A stretch of DNA of 64,000 nt. It comes from Apoda limacodes (Eukaryota; Arthropoda; Insecta; Lepidoptera; Limacodidae). The DNA is taken from NCBI GenBank assembly GCA_946406115.1, contig OX291542.1:25431321-25495320 (forward strand). Reading direction: 5' to 3'. Of this stretch, positions 46,930-58,219 are shown piece by piece; position 1 is the first letter of the stretch, and every line of letters starts with the position of its first letter. The notes beneath the pieces are model-generated. The model was not told the DNA's origin, did not search any database, and saw only the letters and a list, made by a program, of their open reading frames with translations. The position numbers were made by a program, and so were the translations under genes.

Positions 46930-48420
46930 CAGTCTTAACCTGGAATCATGAAATTCACATGAAAGCAGTTCACTGCACAAGAAGAAAATTGATAATTTGC
47001 AGTTACATCACCCAAAAAATTATATCTGCCTGTCTGTCTCCAACTTTAACACCCTTTTGCTTAGGGACGCGTATAGTGGCAGGTGTACAACGGCAATTTC
47101 GCTCTAAAACTGCAAATGGATGTAGAGCTTAGCCGTTTGGTACACAGGTACTTTAGGGCAAAACAAAAATTTTGAGCCGCAGTTCCTCAAAATATTTCCC
47201 TTAAATAAATCCTTAAATATTGCAATGTGAGACGGTTCCTTCAACTTCAGATTTTTGTGAGACTTATGTGAACTGTACTGTACCCTGCTGCTTCTGTTTA
47301 CTGGTGTTATTTAAGTGTATTTAAAAATTCAAATAAATATTAAATTTTAATACTTTCCAAATTGCTTTCAGGGGGTTAAAAATGAGGATATAAACTATCA
47401 TTTTAGGTATATATTAGAGAAAAATACTGAGCCGTCTTCTACCTGGTGGGGCCCAAACTTAGTATGTTTTGAAAATACTTTTTGGATTTCAAGAAACAAA
47501 GTAGCCCAAATGTAGTAGTGTGGTATATTTTTAGACCCGGCTCAAGTCCTTTCATTTGATATACCACACGATGGGTTACTGAAAAAAAAAAATTAAAAAA
47601 TTATTGTTTTGCCCTAAAGTACCTGTGTGCCAAACGGCTAAACTCTACATCGATTTGCAGTTTTTTTTCCGTACACCTAGGACTAGTAGAGCAATCCACT
47701 TGAATATAATATGAAATATTTACTTAGATCTACAGTAGCTTAAAACTGTAAAACTAGCAATGCTGGCCTGGAATCATGAAGTTTGGCAAGAAAGGTTTTA
47801 TGGAAAAAGTAAAGAAAAAACGAAAAATTGTTAATTTGTTCAATAACACAAAAAAATCTGTATATCTTGGAGTTACAGTTGCTATGAAGTTCAATTTAAT
47901 ACAAACTACAGAGCAAACAAACTTTTCTGTCCCGATGGTCAAAATTACAGTCGCCATATTGAAATGGTATATTATTGTATTATTTTATATATTATTACAA
48001 CAACAATATAGCGACCAAACACCCAAGGTCAGAAAAGCTTGGTTAAAGGTTAATTAAAAAATACGGCCTTTTGTAATGCCTCAATGTAGTCAAATATAAA
48101 AACTAGTCGCCTTTTTAAAATGCTGAAAACTTACGCGACACTAGCGACAGATAGCGTTTGCGAAAAGTTTGTTGCACTGTACTTGCGATTGACCTAGAAT
48201 CATGAAAATTGGCTAGAAGCAAGGCCTTATGGCACAAGTCGAAGAGAAAATTAAAAATTAAAAATTTGTAGTTAAATAACACAAAAAAATATCTATCGGT
48301 CTGTCCCCTAAGACCCTTGTTCTCAGGAATGCGTAGTTAGAGGTCAAATTGAATTAAAGTAATAAATATTTAGATCTACGGTTCCTTACAGCTGTAACAG
48401 CTTCCAAGTCAATACATTAA
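46930..48420. repeat. Cluster of three related repeat units with internal foldback
   Basis: Three units begin 'ctggaatcatgaaattcaca' (46940), 'ctggaatcatgaagtttggc' (47768) and 'ctagaatcatgaaaattggc' (48193). Each is followed by a 'ttatgg-a-aagt' and an 'acacaaaaaaat' block. Between the first and second, 47080-47163 and 47609-47685 are inverted copies ('cagttttagagc' / 'tttgccctaaagtacctgtg'). The ORFs at 46821-47132 and 47776-48057 lie inside the repeats and are not genes. Confidence 0.6.
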
Positions 48421-48554
48421 TATGTCATTTAATTTTTTAAATAACAAAAATATGACCAATTTGAATATTTTGACAGGCCCAAAAAAATCAAAGCCTATAT
48501 ATATATAGAGTACTTTTCGTTAACCCTTAACGGTAACTACAAAACTTGTAGTTA

Positions 48555-48844
48555 TCCTACTAATATTAAAAATAAAATGTGAAAGTTTGTAAGTTTGATT
48601 GTATGTTACTCGATCACGCCGCATTGTAGCCACTGACATGATTGGAGCATCCAATTGAGCTGAGGCACAAAGATAGGCCCACATTTTTTTTCCAAAAAAA
48701 ATTTTTTCCCTTGGGCATATCTATTACTACCGAATTACAATTCAACGAATAGTAGCTATACAGCTACGCTAATCAAGGAGTTCCCCTAGGAACCCCACGC
48801 TGATAACCAAATTCAGGGCCTTCGGAGCCATTGGCAAAGGCTAG
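48555..48844 (+). mobile_element. Helitron-like non-autonomous element, full length
   Basis: Starts 'tcctactaatattaaaaata', continues 'aagtttgattgtatgttact' and ends 'ggagccattggcaaaggctag' then T. Same family as 24414-24700, opposite orientation; about 290 bp. Confidence 0.7.
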
Positions 48845-49672
48845 TATTACATAAAAATCGATTACAAACTCAACAAACAAAAATGTGCAGTTGGAGAATT
48901 GACTGCGATGTATTGATATGTGAGAACAACATTTTCAACCACAAAGTTAAGTTTGTCATTTTAATCGATTTTGAGGCTAAACTCTTCTTATTCGAAAAAA
49001 CGGGCAGAAGTCTTCAAGACCTGATTTCAGTGATTTACGAACTATTTTTTACGAAATCCTTGGTGCGCGAGTCAGACTCTCTCTTGTCTGGTTATTTATT
49101 GATTTATACATGTGACAACAAAATCCATGTAAATTTCCATTCCTAAAAGTGATATTTGCAGACAGTTTATTCAAGTAACTGCTTGACATACGTGTTCCGA
49201 ATCACATCCGATTTAATCACCTAAAACATAGAATCAAAATTTGTATTCCAAAACTAGGTACACCTTGGTTATTTGGTAACTCAGTAGTTACTATACTCCG
49301 TAGAAATATAGGTCTATCTATATTGTTCAATAATCAATTATCGCCGAATCAAGAAGATTAAAAAAATGCTTTACAGGAATTATTACTTTATTATTTAGAT
49401 ATGAATGTTCTCCGTAACTACAACAAAATACTTAACTAAAATAATAATAGCTTAAAACAAATTGTTATTACTTTTGATAAGATATACGAATTATTTGCAT
49501 ATCAAACAGTTTGATATGCTCGGCAATTTAAGGGATTAAACCGTGATAAAGTCGTAAATTTGGCGTCATTGTTGGCGTCAATGGTTCAGAGGTTTTGGGC
49601 GGTAGTAGTAGATTATGATAATGTTGGTATAAAGGATAAGGAATACAAATATTGGTTATAAAAAAGTACTAA

Positions 49673-49925
49673 CTAGCTTTTGACCGCGACTCCGCCAGCC
49701 CTAAATTCGGGTATCAGCGTGAGATTTATAAGAGAACTCCTTGATTATAGTAAGCAAGACTGATTTAGTTGTATCTATCTATTGTTTTCCCACGAGGAAT
49801 TCGGTGATACTAATTTTTCGGGATAAAGAGTAGTCATCCTTCTCCGTCCCTTCAAATAGAAATTCCTGTACCAAATTCAGCTCGCAATTGTATGCTTCGT
49901 GAGACGTGAAGGTAGGACTATAAAG
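49673..49925 (-). mobile_element. Helitron-like element, 5' end missing
   Basis: The CTAG terminus at 49673 is followed (minus-strand reading backwards) by 'cttttgaccgcgactccgcc', 'aaattcgggtatcagcgtga' and 'gaattcggtgatacta'. The TC end was not found. Confidence 0.55.
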
Positions 49926-50182
49926 TATTCGTTTCTGTTGAAACTTATTTTTTAATATTAGTTTGGCTTGTTTTATAATAACAATTATCAAATTAAAAAT
50001 ACAATTAAGTATATTAGACGTGCTTAATAAATGTTTGAAATACGGTTCATTGGGTTTCATTACACAATTTGAAACAAAAATTATTATTTTCTTGACATTT
50101 CTTCTCGTTAACTTATAACGTGTTTGCTTTTATTTAATCCTTGATAATTTTGTGAAAAATGTATGTTTTTTATTTGGTACAG

Positions 50183-50390
50183 GTATATGTTTGCCGCAGT
50201 ATCGGCGCATAAGTACATCATCGGATTCTGCATCGGCGTGGAGTTGCTGGCTGCTGGTACGCGGCAATGGCTCTCTGTCGTCTACGTCTTCACATACTCC
50301 TTCGTGTCGGCGTTGGGTATCGGCGTTGGCATCCTCCTAGTCGGCGGGGCTGGCGCCGCGCAAGCGGGCATTTATTCCGTTGTACTACAG
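50183..50390 (+). CDS. ZIP family zinc transporter, exon 3
   Basis: Acceptor TTGGTACAG|G completes Trp218; donor CTACAG|GTAAAA, phase 0. It carries TM5 with AAVSAHKYIIGFCIGVEL (222-239), where His227 is the second conserved metal-binding His, and TM6 (VYVFTYSFVSALGIGVGILL). It ends in the Gly/Ala-rich loop and start of TM7 (QAGIYSVVLQ). Codon use is noticeably GC-richer at third positions than the flanking intron. Confidence 0.93.
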
Positions 50391-50767
50391 GTAAAATACT
50401 GTTCAAAACAAAGATGTCGTCATCTTTGGTCCAGAATTATCTGAATCTGATGTTCTGGGAAAAGGTTTTCATTGATATTAAAATGTTTGAAAAGTTTTTG
50501 ATGGACCTATGTAGTATCATATCTAACTGGAAGGAAAGCATTCAAGGAAACTGATTTATCCCATGCGGCTACAATAGCCTCTGGTCCCTCATTAACATCA
50601 TAACTTCCAGATGGTGTACGGCCACAGTCTGCCTCTCACTAAATTTTTGGGACATATTGTTGAAATCGATTCGTTACCATTATCAAAAGATTTATGTTAT
50701 CCATTTTTGGACAAAGTTTCTTGCAATCTCATGTTTTTCAAATTTGTAATCTGGTTTAATTAAGGGT

Positions 50768-50835
50768 TCGTGCGAGAAAGTTTCTTTGAAACCGCACTGC
50801 ACGTGACCATTAAGGTTCTAAGGTGTGAGAATGGA
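50768..50835 (-). repeat. Jockey-type LINE fragment
   Basis: 'gcgagaaagtttctttgaaa' plus 'ccgcactgcacgtgaccatt' and 'ttctaaggtgtgagaatgg' match the reversed LINE near 43880-43950. Confidence 0.65.
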
Positions 50836-50884
50836 AAAGTCACACGTTTTTGCAGTAGTAACTATAATTGAATTCCACGTGGAT

Positions 50885-50975
50885 GAACATAGGTACAGCT
50901 ATAGCAAAACTTTTTACTATTAACGGCGTGACCGTAGAAATCCCACGCCGATATATAGCCCAATTTAAAAGCTAG
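50885..50975 (+). repeat. Helitron-like 3' end fragment
   Basis: 'tgaccgtagaaatcccacgc' then 'caatttaaaagctag' with the family's CTAG end. Confidence 0.45.
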
Positions 50976-51883
50976 TTGTCTTACACTCTCTATTTTCATA
51001 TATTGATGCTAAGTGTGGAACTTTTGGTATAACGAGTCTGAGGTGTTTCTCTGTGGACGTATACCTTTTCTCACGTCGGCGTCGCTTTCTCTGTATAGCA
51101 AAATTATATTATGGTTTTAATCTAAGCGTCTGTTCGTTTTGGGATGCAGAATCATTATTCTCGTTTATTTTGTCATGTTATCCTTACGTTTTGCATTGGG
51201 TTCAAAAATATCAAAATGGTAGTAAGTATCATATTGTCGCTGATCTTACTAAACGACGTATCTGAGAACTTTGGCGTAACTGACTTATTTATTGTGGGCA
51301 GTCCATTTTTTGTAGATGAATCGATCAGTCTCACGGAAAAAAATATTTACACGCTATATGGATAAGGAATACACTCTTGAGAGTAAAAGATGGACAGCAA
51401 TATAGTTGTGTATTTGATACAAACTCGATAGTGTAAATACGAGACGGTAAAACTTACCATCTGGGAATGTTAAACCGTCACAAGATAATCAGATAGTATA
51501 AGTTACCTTATAGATCTCTTTTAGAGTTACTATTTTATTCAAGGTAGGTACATCTAACCAAATAGCTGATTGTAAATGTTATATAATCTGTCCAATGTTC
51601 TAACGTGATATATGAAATAATCTCACAGTTACAGTCTGTTTGATGTTTCATGATATTCATATAAGTAAAGGTCAGAGTTATCTACTAAGCGTTTAAGAGT
51701 ACCATATCAATAAGTTGTCTGAGTTACCGTCCACTGAGTAGTAGACGCAACAATCTAGATTATGTGTGCTAGTGTACAAGACTGCTTTATTAATTATAAA
51801 TATCGTGTACATTAACACTATCGATTGGTATTGTCACTCAGATACTGCCCTATTTAATGTCTTTTCGTTTCTTCTAAAATTTG

Positions 51884-51920
51884 AAATTTTCTCTGTATAA
51901 TTTATTATACAGAGAAAAAA
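51884..51920. repeat. Short hairpin, 14-bp arms
   Basis: 'ttttctctgtataa' and 'ttatacagagaaaa' are exact inverted repeats separated by a few bases. Confidence 0.75.
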
Positions 51921-51959
51921 AAATAAGTATAATTTTTGTTTGTAACTGTCAACCTACCA

Positions 51960-52235
51960 GATTGTTGGGTTTAGTTTCCAGTTCTTACGCCTGTTATCTA
52001 GAATGTAATACTTAGTATACTTATTGTAACTGGTAACTGTAGGTACTGTTCGGTTAAGTGTCTAGTTCGTATCACCTGTTATGTAGAACGTAATATTTAG
52101 TATACTGATTGTAACTGGTAACTGTAGGGACTGTTCGGTTTAGGTTCTAGTTTGTAGGTATTACCTGCAATGTAGAACGTAATATAGTATACTGATTGTA
52201 ACTGGTACTCATAGGGGTTGTTCGGTTAGAGGCAG
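51960..52235. repeat. Tandem repeat, ~86-bp unit, about 3 copies
   Basis: The phrase 'agtatactgattgtaactgg' (variant '...cttattgtaactgg') followed by 'ctgttcggtt' recurs near 52013, 52098 and 52184. Units diverge by roughly 10-20% by eye. Confidence 0.75.
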
Positions 52236-52244
52236 AGTACTTTC

Positions 52245-52330
52245 ACTTTTTGTTTGTGGAAGCAGGATTTGATCCATGAGCACTTCAGTGGCATAGTCGA
52301 TATATATAACCACTCGACCAACAGCGTTGT
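52245..52330 (-). repeat. tRNA-derived SINE head
   Basis: The minus strand has 'gttggtcgagtggttatata' (A-box-like, Leu/Ser tRNA style) and 'tggatcaaatcctgcttcca' (B-box-like), with the class II spacing expected of a tRNA-derived promoter. Degenerate, so a SINE relic. Confidence 0.5.
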
Positions 52331-52729
52331 TACTAAAGCTATGAAAATCGAGGTATACATGAAAAAAATGACTTAATCATAACATACTTTCAGCACAATA
52401 TCATCTTATGGAACCCTAATAAGTTAGTTCGTTAACATCGTTATCTCTCTCATGCTCAATTAAATGTTGTGGTTTTAACCAGTCATATCATATCAGGTCT
52501 CTCCATCTTATGAATGATAGTAAGAAGCAGATGTCTATTATAATTGGTTGAAATATATTTCATAGATTAATAAAGGTTTTTTACAACTTACATTATGGAA
52601 CCCTAATATCGTTTTATTGCTATCTCACTCTAATATTACAATATCTCTCTCTGTGTGTCAAGTCGATAGTTTTCATATAATTTTACTACTACTATTGAAC
52701 TCTAAAATAGAATGCGAACTAACCAACTA

Positions 52730-53690
52730 ATTAATTACAGTATATTTTACTATTAACATTTAGAAAGTTTAAAGTTACAATAAATGATATCAAGAATTAC
52801 TTTCTTAGGAGTGTACTTTGTCATCATACATTCAATTTAAATATTAATTACAATATATTTTACTATTAACATTTAGAAAGTTTGAAGTTACAATAAACAA
52901 TATCAAGAATTACTTTATTGGGAGTGTATTTTGTCATCATATATTCAATTTAATATTAATTACAATATATTTTACTATTAGCATTTAGACAGTTTGAATT
53001 TACAATAAACGATACCAAGAATTACTTACTTTGGAGTGTATTTTGTCATAATAAATTCAGTTTTAATAATAATTATAATATACTTTGCTGTCAATATTTA
53101 GAAAGTTTAAAGTTACAATGATCGCTATTAAGAATAACTTACTTAGGAGTGTATTTTGTCATAATACATTCACTTTAAATATTTATTACAATATATTTTA
53201 CTATTAACATTTAGAAAGTTTAAAGTTACAATAAACGATAACAAGAATTACTTACTTAGGAGTGTATTTCGTCGTCATACAATCAGTTTTAATATTAATT
53301 ACAATATATTTTACTTTTTACATTTAGAAAGTTTGAAGTTATAATAAGCGTATCAGGAATTAATTACTAAGAAGTGTACTTTGTCATCATACATTTAGTA
53401 TTAATATTTATTACAATATCTTTTACTATTAACATTAAGAAAGTTTGAAGTTACAATAAACGACATCAAGAATTACTTATTTAGGAGTGTATTTTGTTAT
53501 CATACATTCAATTTAATATCTATTAATTCCTATATATTTTACTATCAACATTTAGAAAGTTTAAAGTTACAATAAACGATATCAAGAAATACTTACTTAG
53601 GAGTGTATTTTGTCATAATACATTCTGTTTTAATATTAATTACAATATATTTTACTGTCAACATTTAGAAAGGTTCTTATTACAATATAT
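52730..53690. repeat. Satellite-like tandem array, ~113-bp unit, about 8 copies
   Basis: Repeated phrases: 'aatatattttactattaaca', 'tttagaaagtttaaagttac', 'caagaattacttacttagga' and 'gtgtattttgtcatcataca'. The phrase 'aaagtttNaagttacaa' starts near 52765, 52878, 53101, 53215, 53328, 53441 and 53554, with altered copies near 52991 and 53667. The spacing is about 113 bp. Very AT-rich, no coding frame. Confidence 0.9.
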
Positions 53691-53964
53691 CCAATTACAT
53701 TTTTCTGAACGTAGCTAGTTCTGTTTGTACTGTTAGAATTTTACTTTATTTTAGATGTTTTTATTTTTACTATAATTACTACACAAATGCAGTAATGACT
53801 ACAATTTATACTCGTTACATTCCCAGACTGTATTAAATTTTGCATCTTTTTTGTCCGTGCTATGGACGTATCTGTACCTTTATGCATTACAGAGAAAACT
53901 AATTTTAGCAGGTAGACGTAACTCGCGCACGAAATATTCCGTGCCACTATCAGTTTATTTCAGT

Positions 53965-54291
53965 TTGTTGTATGGGAGCCCCTCCTTAATATTTGTTTTA
54001 TTTTATTTTAATTATTAACTTTTAAAGTGACTATATAACTAAATATTCTGTAATTATTTTAAGCGTCTTCCTGTTGCCGTTACCAATATCAAGCAAAAAC
54101 GAGCAAAAAAATTAAATTATTCTGTTTTTTAGTATTAGTTGTTATAGCGGCAACAGAAATACATCTTCTGTGAAAATTCCAACTGCCTAACTATCACGGT
54201 TCATGAGATAAAGCCTGGTGACAGACGGACGGACGGACGAGTCTCAGTAATAGGGTTCCGCTTATCCCTTTGGGTATGGAACCCTAAAAAC
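53965..54291 (-). repeat. Interspersed repeat Z, inverted copy
   Basis: Begins 'ttgtatgggagcccctcctt' and ends 'tttgggtatggaaccctaaa'; contains 'aactatcacggttcatgag'. An AT-rich insertion or duplication makes it longer than the others. Confidence 0.7.
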
Positions 54292-54656
54292 ATAACCTTG
54301 GCTTTAAAATCGCACTAAATAATAAATCCCTAAAGCTGATGGAACATTGAGCTAAGTATTTTCTTTTTTTGTACTGGAATGACAACGACTTGCGGCAAAG
54401 ATAGAAGAAAATTGTCTGTTGGTATTCGACTTCTAGGAGAAGAAAATACTTTATTATTTACTTTTTAGTGTGGTTTTGAAGTCGATGTATTTTTTCTTTT
54501 TTTAAATTTTAGTTGGTATATATACTTGGACATATTTCAGTAGGAAGTCACCCTTATGAAAAACGGTTTACAAACGCCGAAGATATCGCGTTACAAAAAA
54601 AAAATCTGGCTTGATCCGTACCAAATTTAAATAGGACCAATCTGGAAGTATATATT

Positions 54657-55633
54657 AGTAGAGGGGATTCGTTGGTTCTGGCGCACTTCCCCCCAACCTC
54701 AACCCCTCGCCTAAAAAAAAGCTCACCAATTTTTCTGCTTTGTACGACTCGCGCTTGACCACTCTCAAAAAAGCTCACCAACTTTTCTGCTTTGTACGAC
54801 TCGCGCTTGACCACTCTCAAAACATCGTTGGTTCTGGCTTACTACCCTCCAACCCCAACCCCTCGCCTAAAAACTTTTCTGCCCCGCACGACTCGCGCTT
54901 GACCACTCTCAAAACATCGTTGGTTCTGGCTCACTACCCTTCAACCCCAGCCCCCCGCCTAAAAACTTTTCTGCCCCGCACCGCGCTTGACCACTCTCAA
55001 AACCACCCCTGTGTCTGGGGTGTGGCGACTCGCGCTTGACCACTTTCAAAACATCGTTGGTTCTGGCTCACTACCCTCCAACCCCAACCCCTCACCTAAA
55101 AACTTTTCTGCCCCCCGCACGACTCGCGCTTGACCACTCTCAAAACCACCCCTGTGTCTGGGGTGTGGCGACTCGCGCTTGACCACTCTCAAAACCACCC
55201 CTGTGTCTGGGGCTATGTCGACTCACGCAACCAACCCCTGTGTCTGGGGCTATGTCGACTCACGCTTGACCAAAACTACTGCGTGACGTCACAGTGGCTC
55301 CTGTGTATAACTTGTCTCTAGTTTTGTTATGTAATTACATCATTATCGTAATGGGTTATCATGTTTTTCCCCGTTCATAATAAAGTTATTCCTATTTAAT
55401 TACAATGATGTTGGTGGTGACATTCCAAAAACTAGTCCCCCGAGGGTGTATCTCCAGATTTTAGGGGTGTGACCACTCACGCTTTACAAAAACTTAACCT
55501 GGAGACGTGTCGGTTCACGCTTGATATGACTTGACATGTTATACCTACAGAAAATCTTCAATTCAAGTCGGTCGAAGTTTAAAGAGAAAAGCTGATAATA
55601 GTGTTAAAGATTTACAACTAGCATCGACGTCAA
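54657..55633 (+). repeat. Left long terminal inverted repeat with tandem modules
   Basis: The outer part is built from modules containing 'gactcgcgcttgaccactct', 'atcgttggttctggctcact', 'aacttttctgccccgcac' and 'cacccctgtgtctggggtgt', repeated in mixed order about six times. The inner part (55310-55633) is unique and matches 58220-58545 with one difference noticed (cact-c-acgc against cact-t-acgc). It has two more outer modules than the right arm. A 63-codon frame here is identical in both arms and is a by-product of the repeat. Confidence 0.9.
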
Positions 55634-55707
55634 CGTAACGTCTTGTTGTAGACTTATAATTGCTTGAAGTAATTGCCGAATCTAAAGTTTTCAAGAAAAG
55701 TGTGAGA

Positions 55708-55868
55708 AAAAAAAGAGATTATTTGGAGAACTATAAGTCTACAACAAGTTTATTTATTTTTTTGTGTAAAATAGTATGTTTCACACTTCGAATTCTGCAC
55801 GTGAAATATTTACATTTGTGATACATAGACACGACTTATAATTCTCCAAATAAATATCTTTTTTTTCA
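55708..55868. repeat. Imperfect foldback just inside the left arm
   Basis: 'agattatttggagaactata' and 'tataattctccaaataaata' are inverted, with A- and T-tracts outside. The phrase 'tgttgtagacttataatt' occurs again upstream (55645). It may be part of the element's internal regulatory DNA. Confidence 0.6.
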
Positions 55869-56299
55869 CAAATACACGTTTTTCAACATTTTCCATAGTT
55901 TTACCAAAGAATGTATTATTTATAAAAATCTTTTTCAGTCACTTTTAGCTGTAGTTCTTACTTGAGTATTTAAATCTATATATATTTCAACTAAGGACTA
56001 TGCTTAAACTGTAAAACTCTATGAACCCTAATTAACTTCATAGTAAGTTGTAAACATTGTTTGAGATTTCTATAGTAAATTATATTTTAAAATTTTTTAT
56101 AATTAAATTTTATTATAAAAATTTGATACTAATTTCTTATCTTTACTGTAACCGTTTACAATGTTTTTCAGGGCATAAAGGTAAATCTGAATTAAGATCA
56201 TGTAAATGTTCAGGGTACTTAAGGTTACAGGTTAATTTTGAAATAGAGCTCATTTTCCGTGGCAAAAATATATTATAGATAGGTGTACAGCTTAGTGTA

Positions 56300-57880
56300 A
56301 AAAGAAGAAAATAAATAATTTCAATTATATCACATTAGATATAAAAAATTCTAAAGTTATCAGAAATATCAGTGAGTAGCATTACATAAGTTCTTAAATA
56401 TAGATTGGAATATTCCAACATATTTTTACATTTAAATTGGGCTGACATCGTTTTGAGCATGTTTATAATTATAACATGATACACTGGTATTAAAGAGTTA
56501 AAGAAAGCGTCTTGATTTGGAAGAGATGTAATTTTTAAGGACTCATAAGAATTAACAAATTCATGAAGAAAAACACCTTTCCTAATAAGTTTATTAAAAT
56601 TCGTTTGTAATTGATTTCTTAATTCTGCAAATTGGTCTTTATATAATATTCTATATATCTAAACTCTAGTAGATCATAAATTAAAAATAATCTAAAAACC
56701 GCAAATGAACTATACGACATATTAGGTTTATATGAGAATGAAATATATGTTTACTTATTTTGCGGAATTATTTTTACTTCTCAATCTTTAAAATCCAAAG
56801 CATGAACAATAAAATGAGCATCATAATTGTTTAGATTGTGAAATAGGATAGGAATGAAAAATGGAACACGATACTTTGTGCCACTAAATAATTCGTGACT
56901 AACACCTCTAAAATTACTAGTATTCCAGTCATAGTCTACTGTGATTTCATCACCTAATATAACATAATTGCGATTGTCTTATAGATTCCTTCTCTTCATT
57001 AGTTAAAGAAAGTGGACATTTTTGAAAACAATTTATCCTATGTATATTGCTAATATCTTTGTTAATGCTTTCCATAAACATTTTTGTACAATTAGACTCT
57101 GAGCATGTTCTGTATATAGACAGTTTATCATCATATGAACATTTTATATAGTATCCATAAGAACAAACTACATGTTCATGTATTGTTTACGTATATGACT
57201 TCGATGGATCAGGGACACAATAGGTGACGGGTTTTAAATGAGCTACAAAGTCTGCATATATTATAAAATGTAATTTTAATATTCTTTGAAATTTATCAAA
57301 ATAGATTTCATCATTATTTGTTTCCCTATTAAACCAATATTTTTCTTTTTTTATGAATTCCTAGTTATTCAGTAACAATTTGAGCGCAGTCATGTTTCTG
57401 GTGATTAATTAAATTAACTTTAGATTAAAAATAGATACGGCAACCGGCCCAGATATGAATATCGTCATTTCGATTTGTTATTTGTTTATTTACCAAGCGT
57501 GATAAATACAATAATGACCATTTCAACCATTGTTTAAAAATAATAAGTTAATTTGTAATTAATTAGAACATTTTGTAAAGTTTTTTTTTCTTTGTTAAAC
57601 TCTAATTCAAACATATTAATGCTAATGTCATTTTGTTTTTCTACCTTGGGTATATCAGATAATTTGATTGGGTACTGAATATTATTAAACGTTAGTTTAT
57701 TTTGATGCCTCAAGTATGATGATACCCTATCGGAATGTGTATTTGCAGGATATAGTCCACTTAAAACATTGTTGATCGTTCTTTTTTACGAATATACGAA
57801 GATACCCGTAAGGGATTGAACTTATTAACATGCATTTCTAAGAACTGTTTTTTTTTAAGGTCTACCATTTTCTTTTATTT
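56300..57880 (-). pseudogene. Decayed protein-primed family B DNA polymerase
   Basis: Minus-strand order: FNPLRVSSYIRKKER (about 57830), SGLYPANTHSDRVSSYLRHQ (about 57740), IQYPIKLSDIPKVEKQNDIS, and the exonuclease block FIIYADFVAHLKP (about 57260). YGYYIKCSYDDKLSIYR (about 57140), LTNEEKE, FRGVSHELF, FIPILFHNLNNYDAHFIVHA (about 56840) and LEFRYIEYY follow. This is the N-terminal and 3'-5' exonuclease half of a DNA_pol_B_2 enzyme of Maverick/Polinton type; YADFE is YADFV here. Stops (near 57198 and 56790) and frameshifts break it. The polymerase palm is absent. Confidence 0.82.
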
Positions 57881-58219
57881 TCTAAATCACTATGTGTCAT
57901 TACACATTATATTTTTAATGTCATCACTTTAAGGTTCTGAATAATTTTCTAATTCACCAATTTTTATCCAATTCCTAATAGTCAAATTTAAAAATTTAAA
58001 AGATTTTTTTAATTTTTTTGTTTCCTGATCAAAATCTGCATGAATAATAAAATAGTATTGATTCTTCAATTGATGCTATAAATACTTTACGAGTGATATA
58101 ACAGACACATAAAGTAAATTATGATTAAAAATAAGACATTTCTATTTGTGTTTCTTAGATCGCAAGTGCTGAGCATAGAATCTTTGGTTAACCTGTAAAT
58201 CACATATTTGACACATCAT

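Noticed and set aside
52730..53690. CRISPR-like or regulatory array
   Set aside because: Whole ~113-bp units repeat without unique spacers, and the host is a eukaryote; it is a diverged satellite.
55130..55321. 63-codon ORF, and its identical partner at 58532-58723
   Set aside because: It lies in tandem modules of the terminal repeats and is identical only because the arms are inverted copies; repetitive content (LDHSQNHPC) follows the DNA repeat period.
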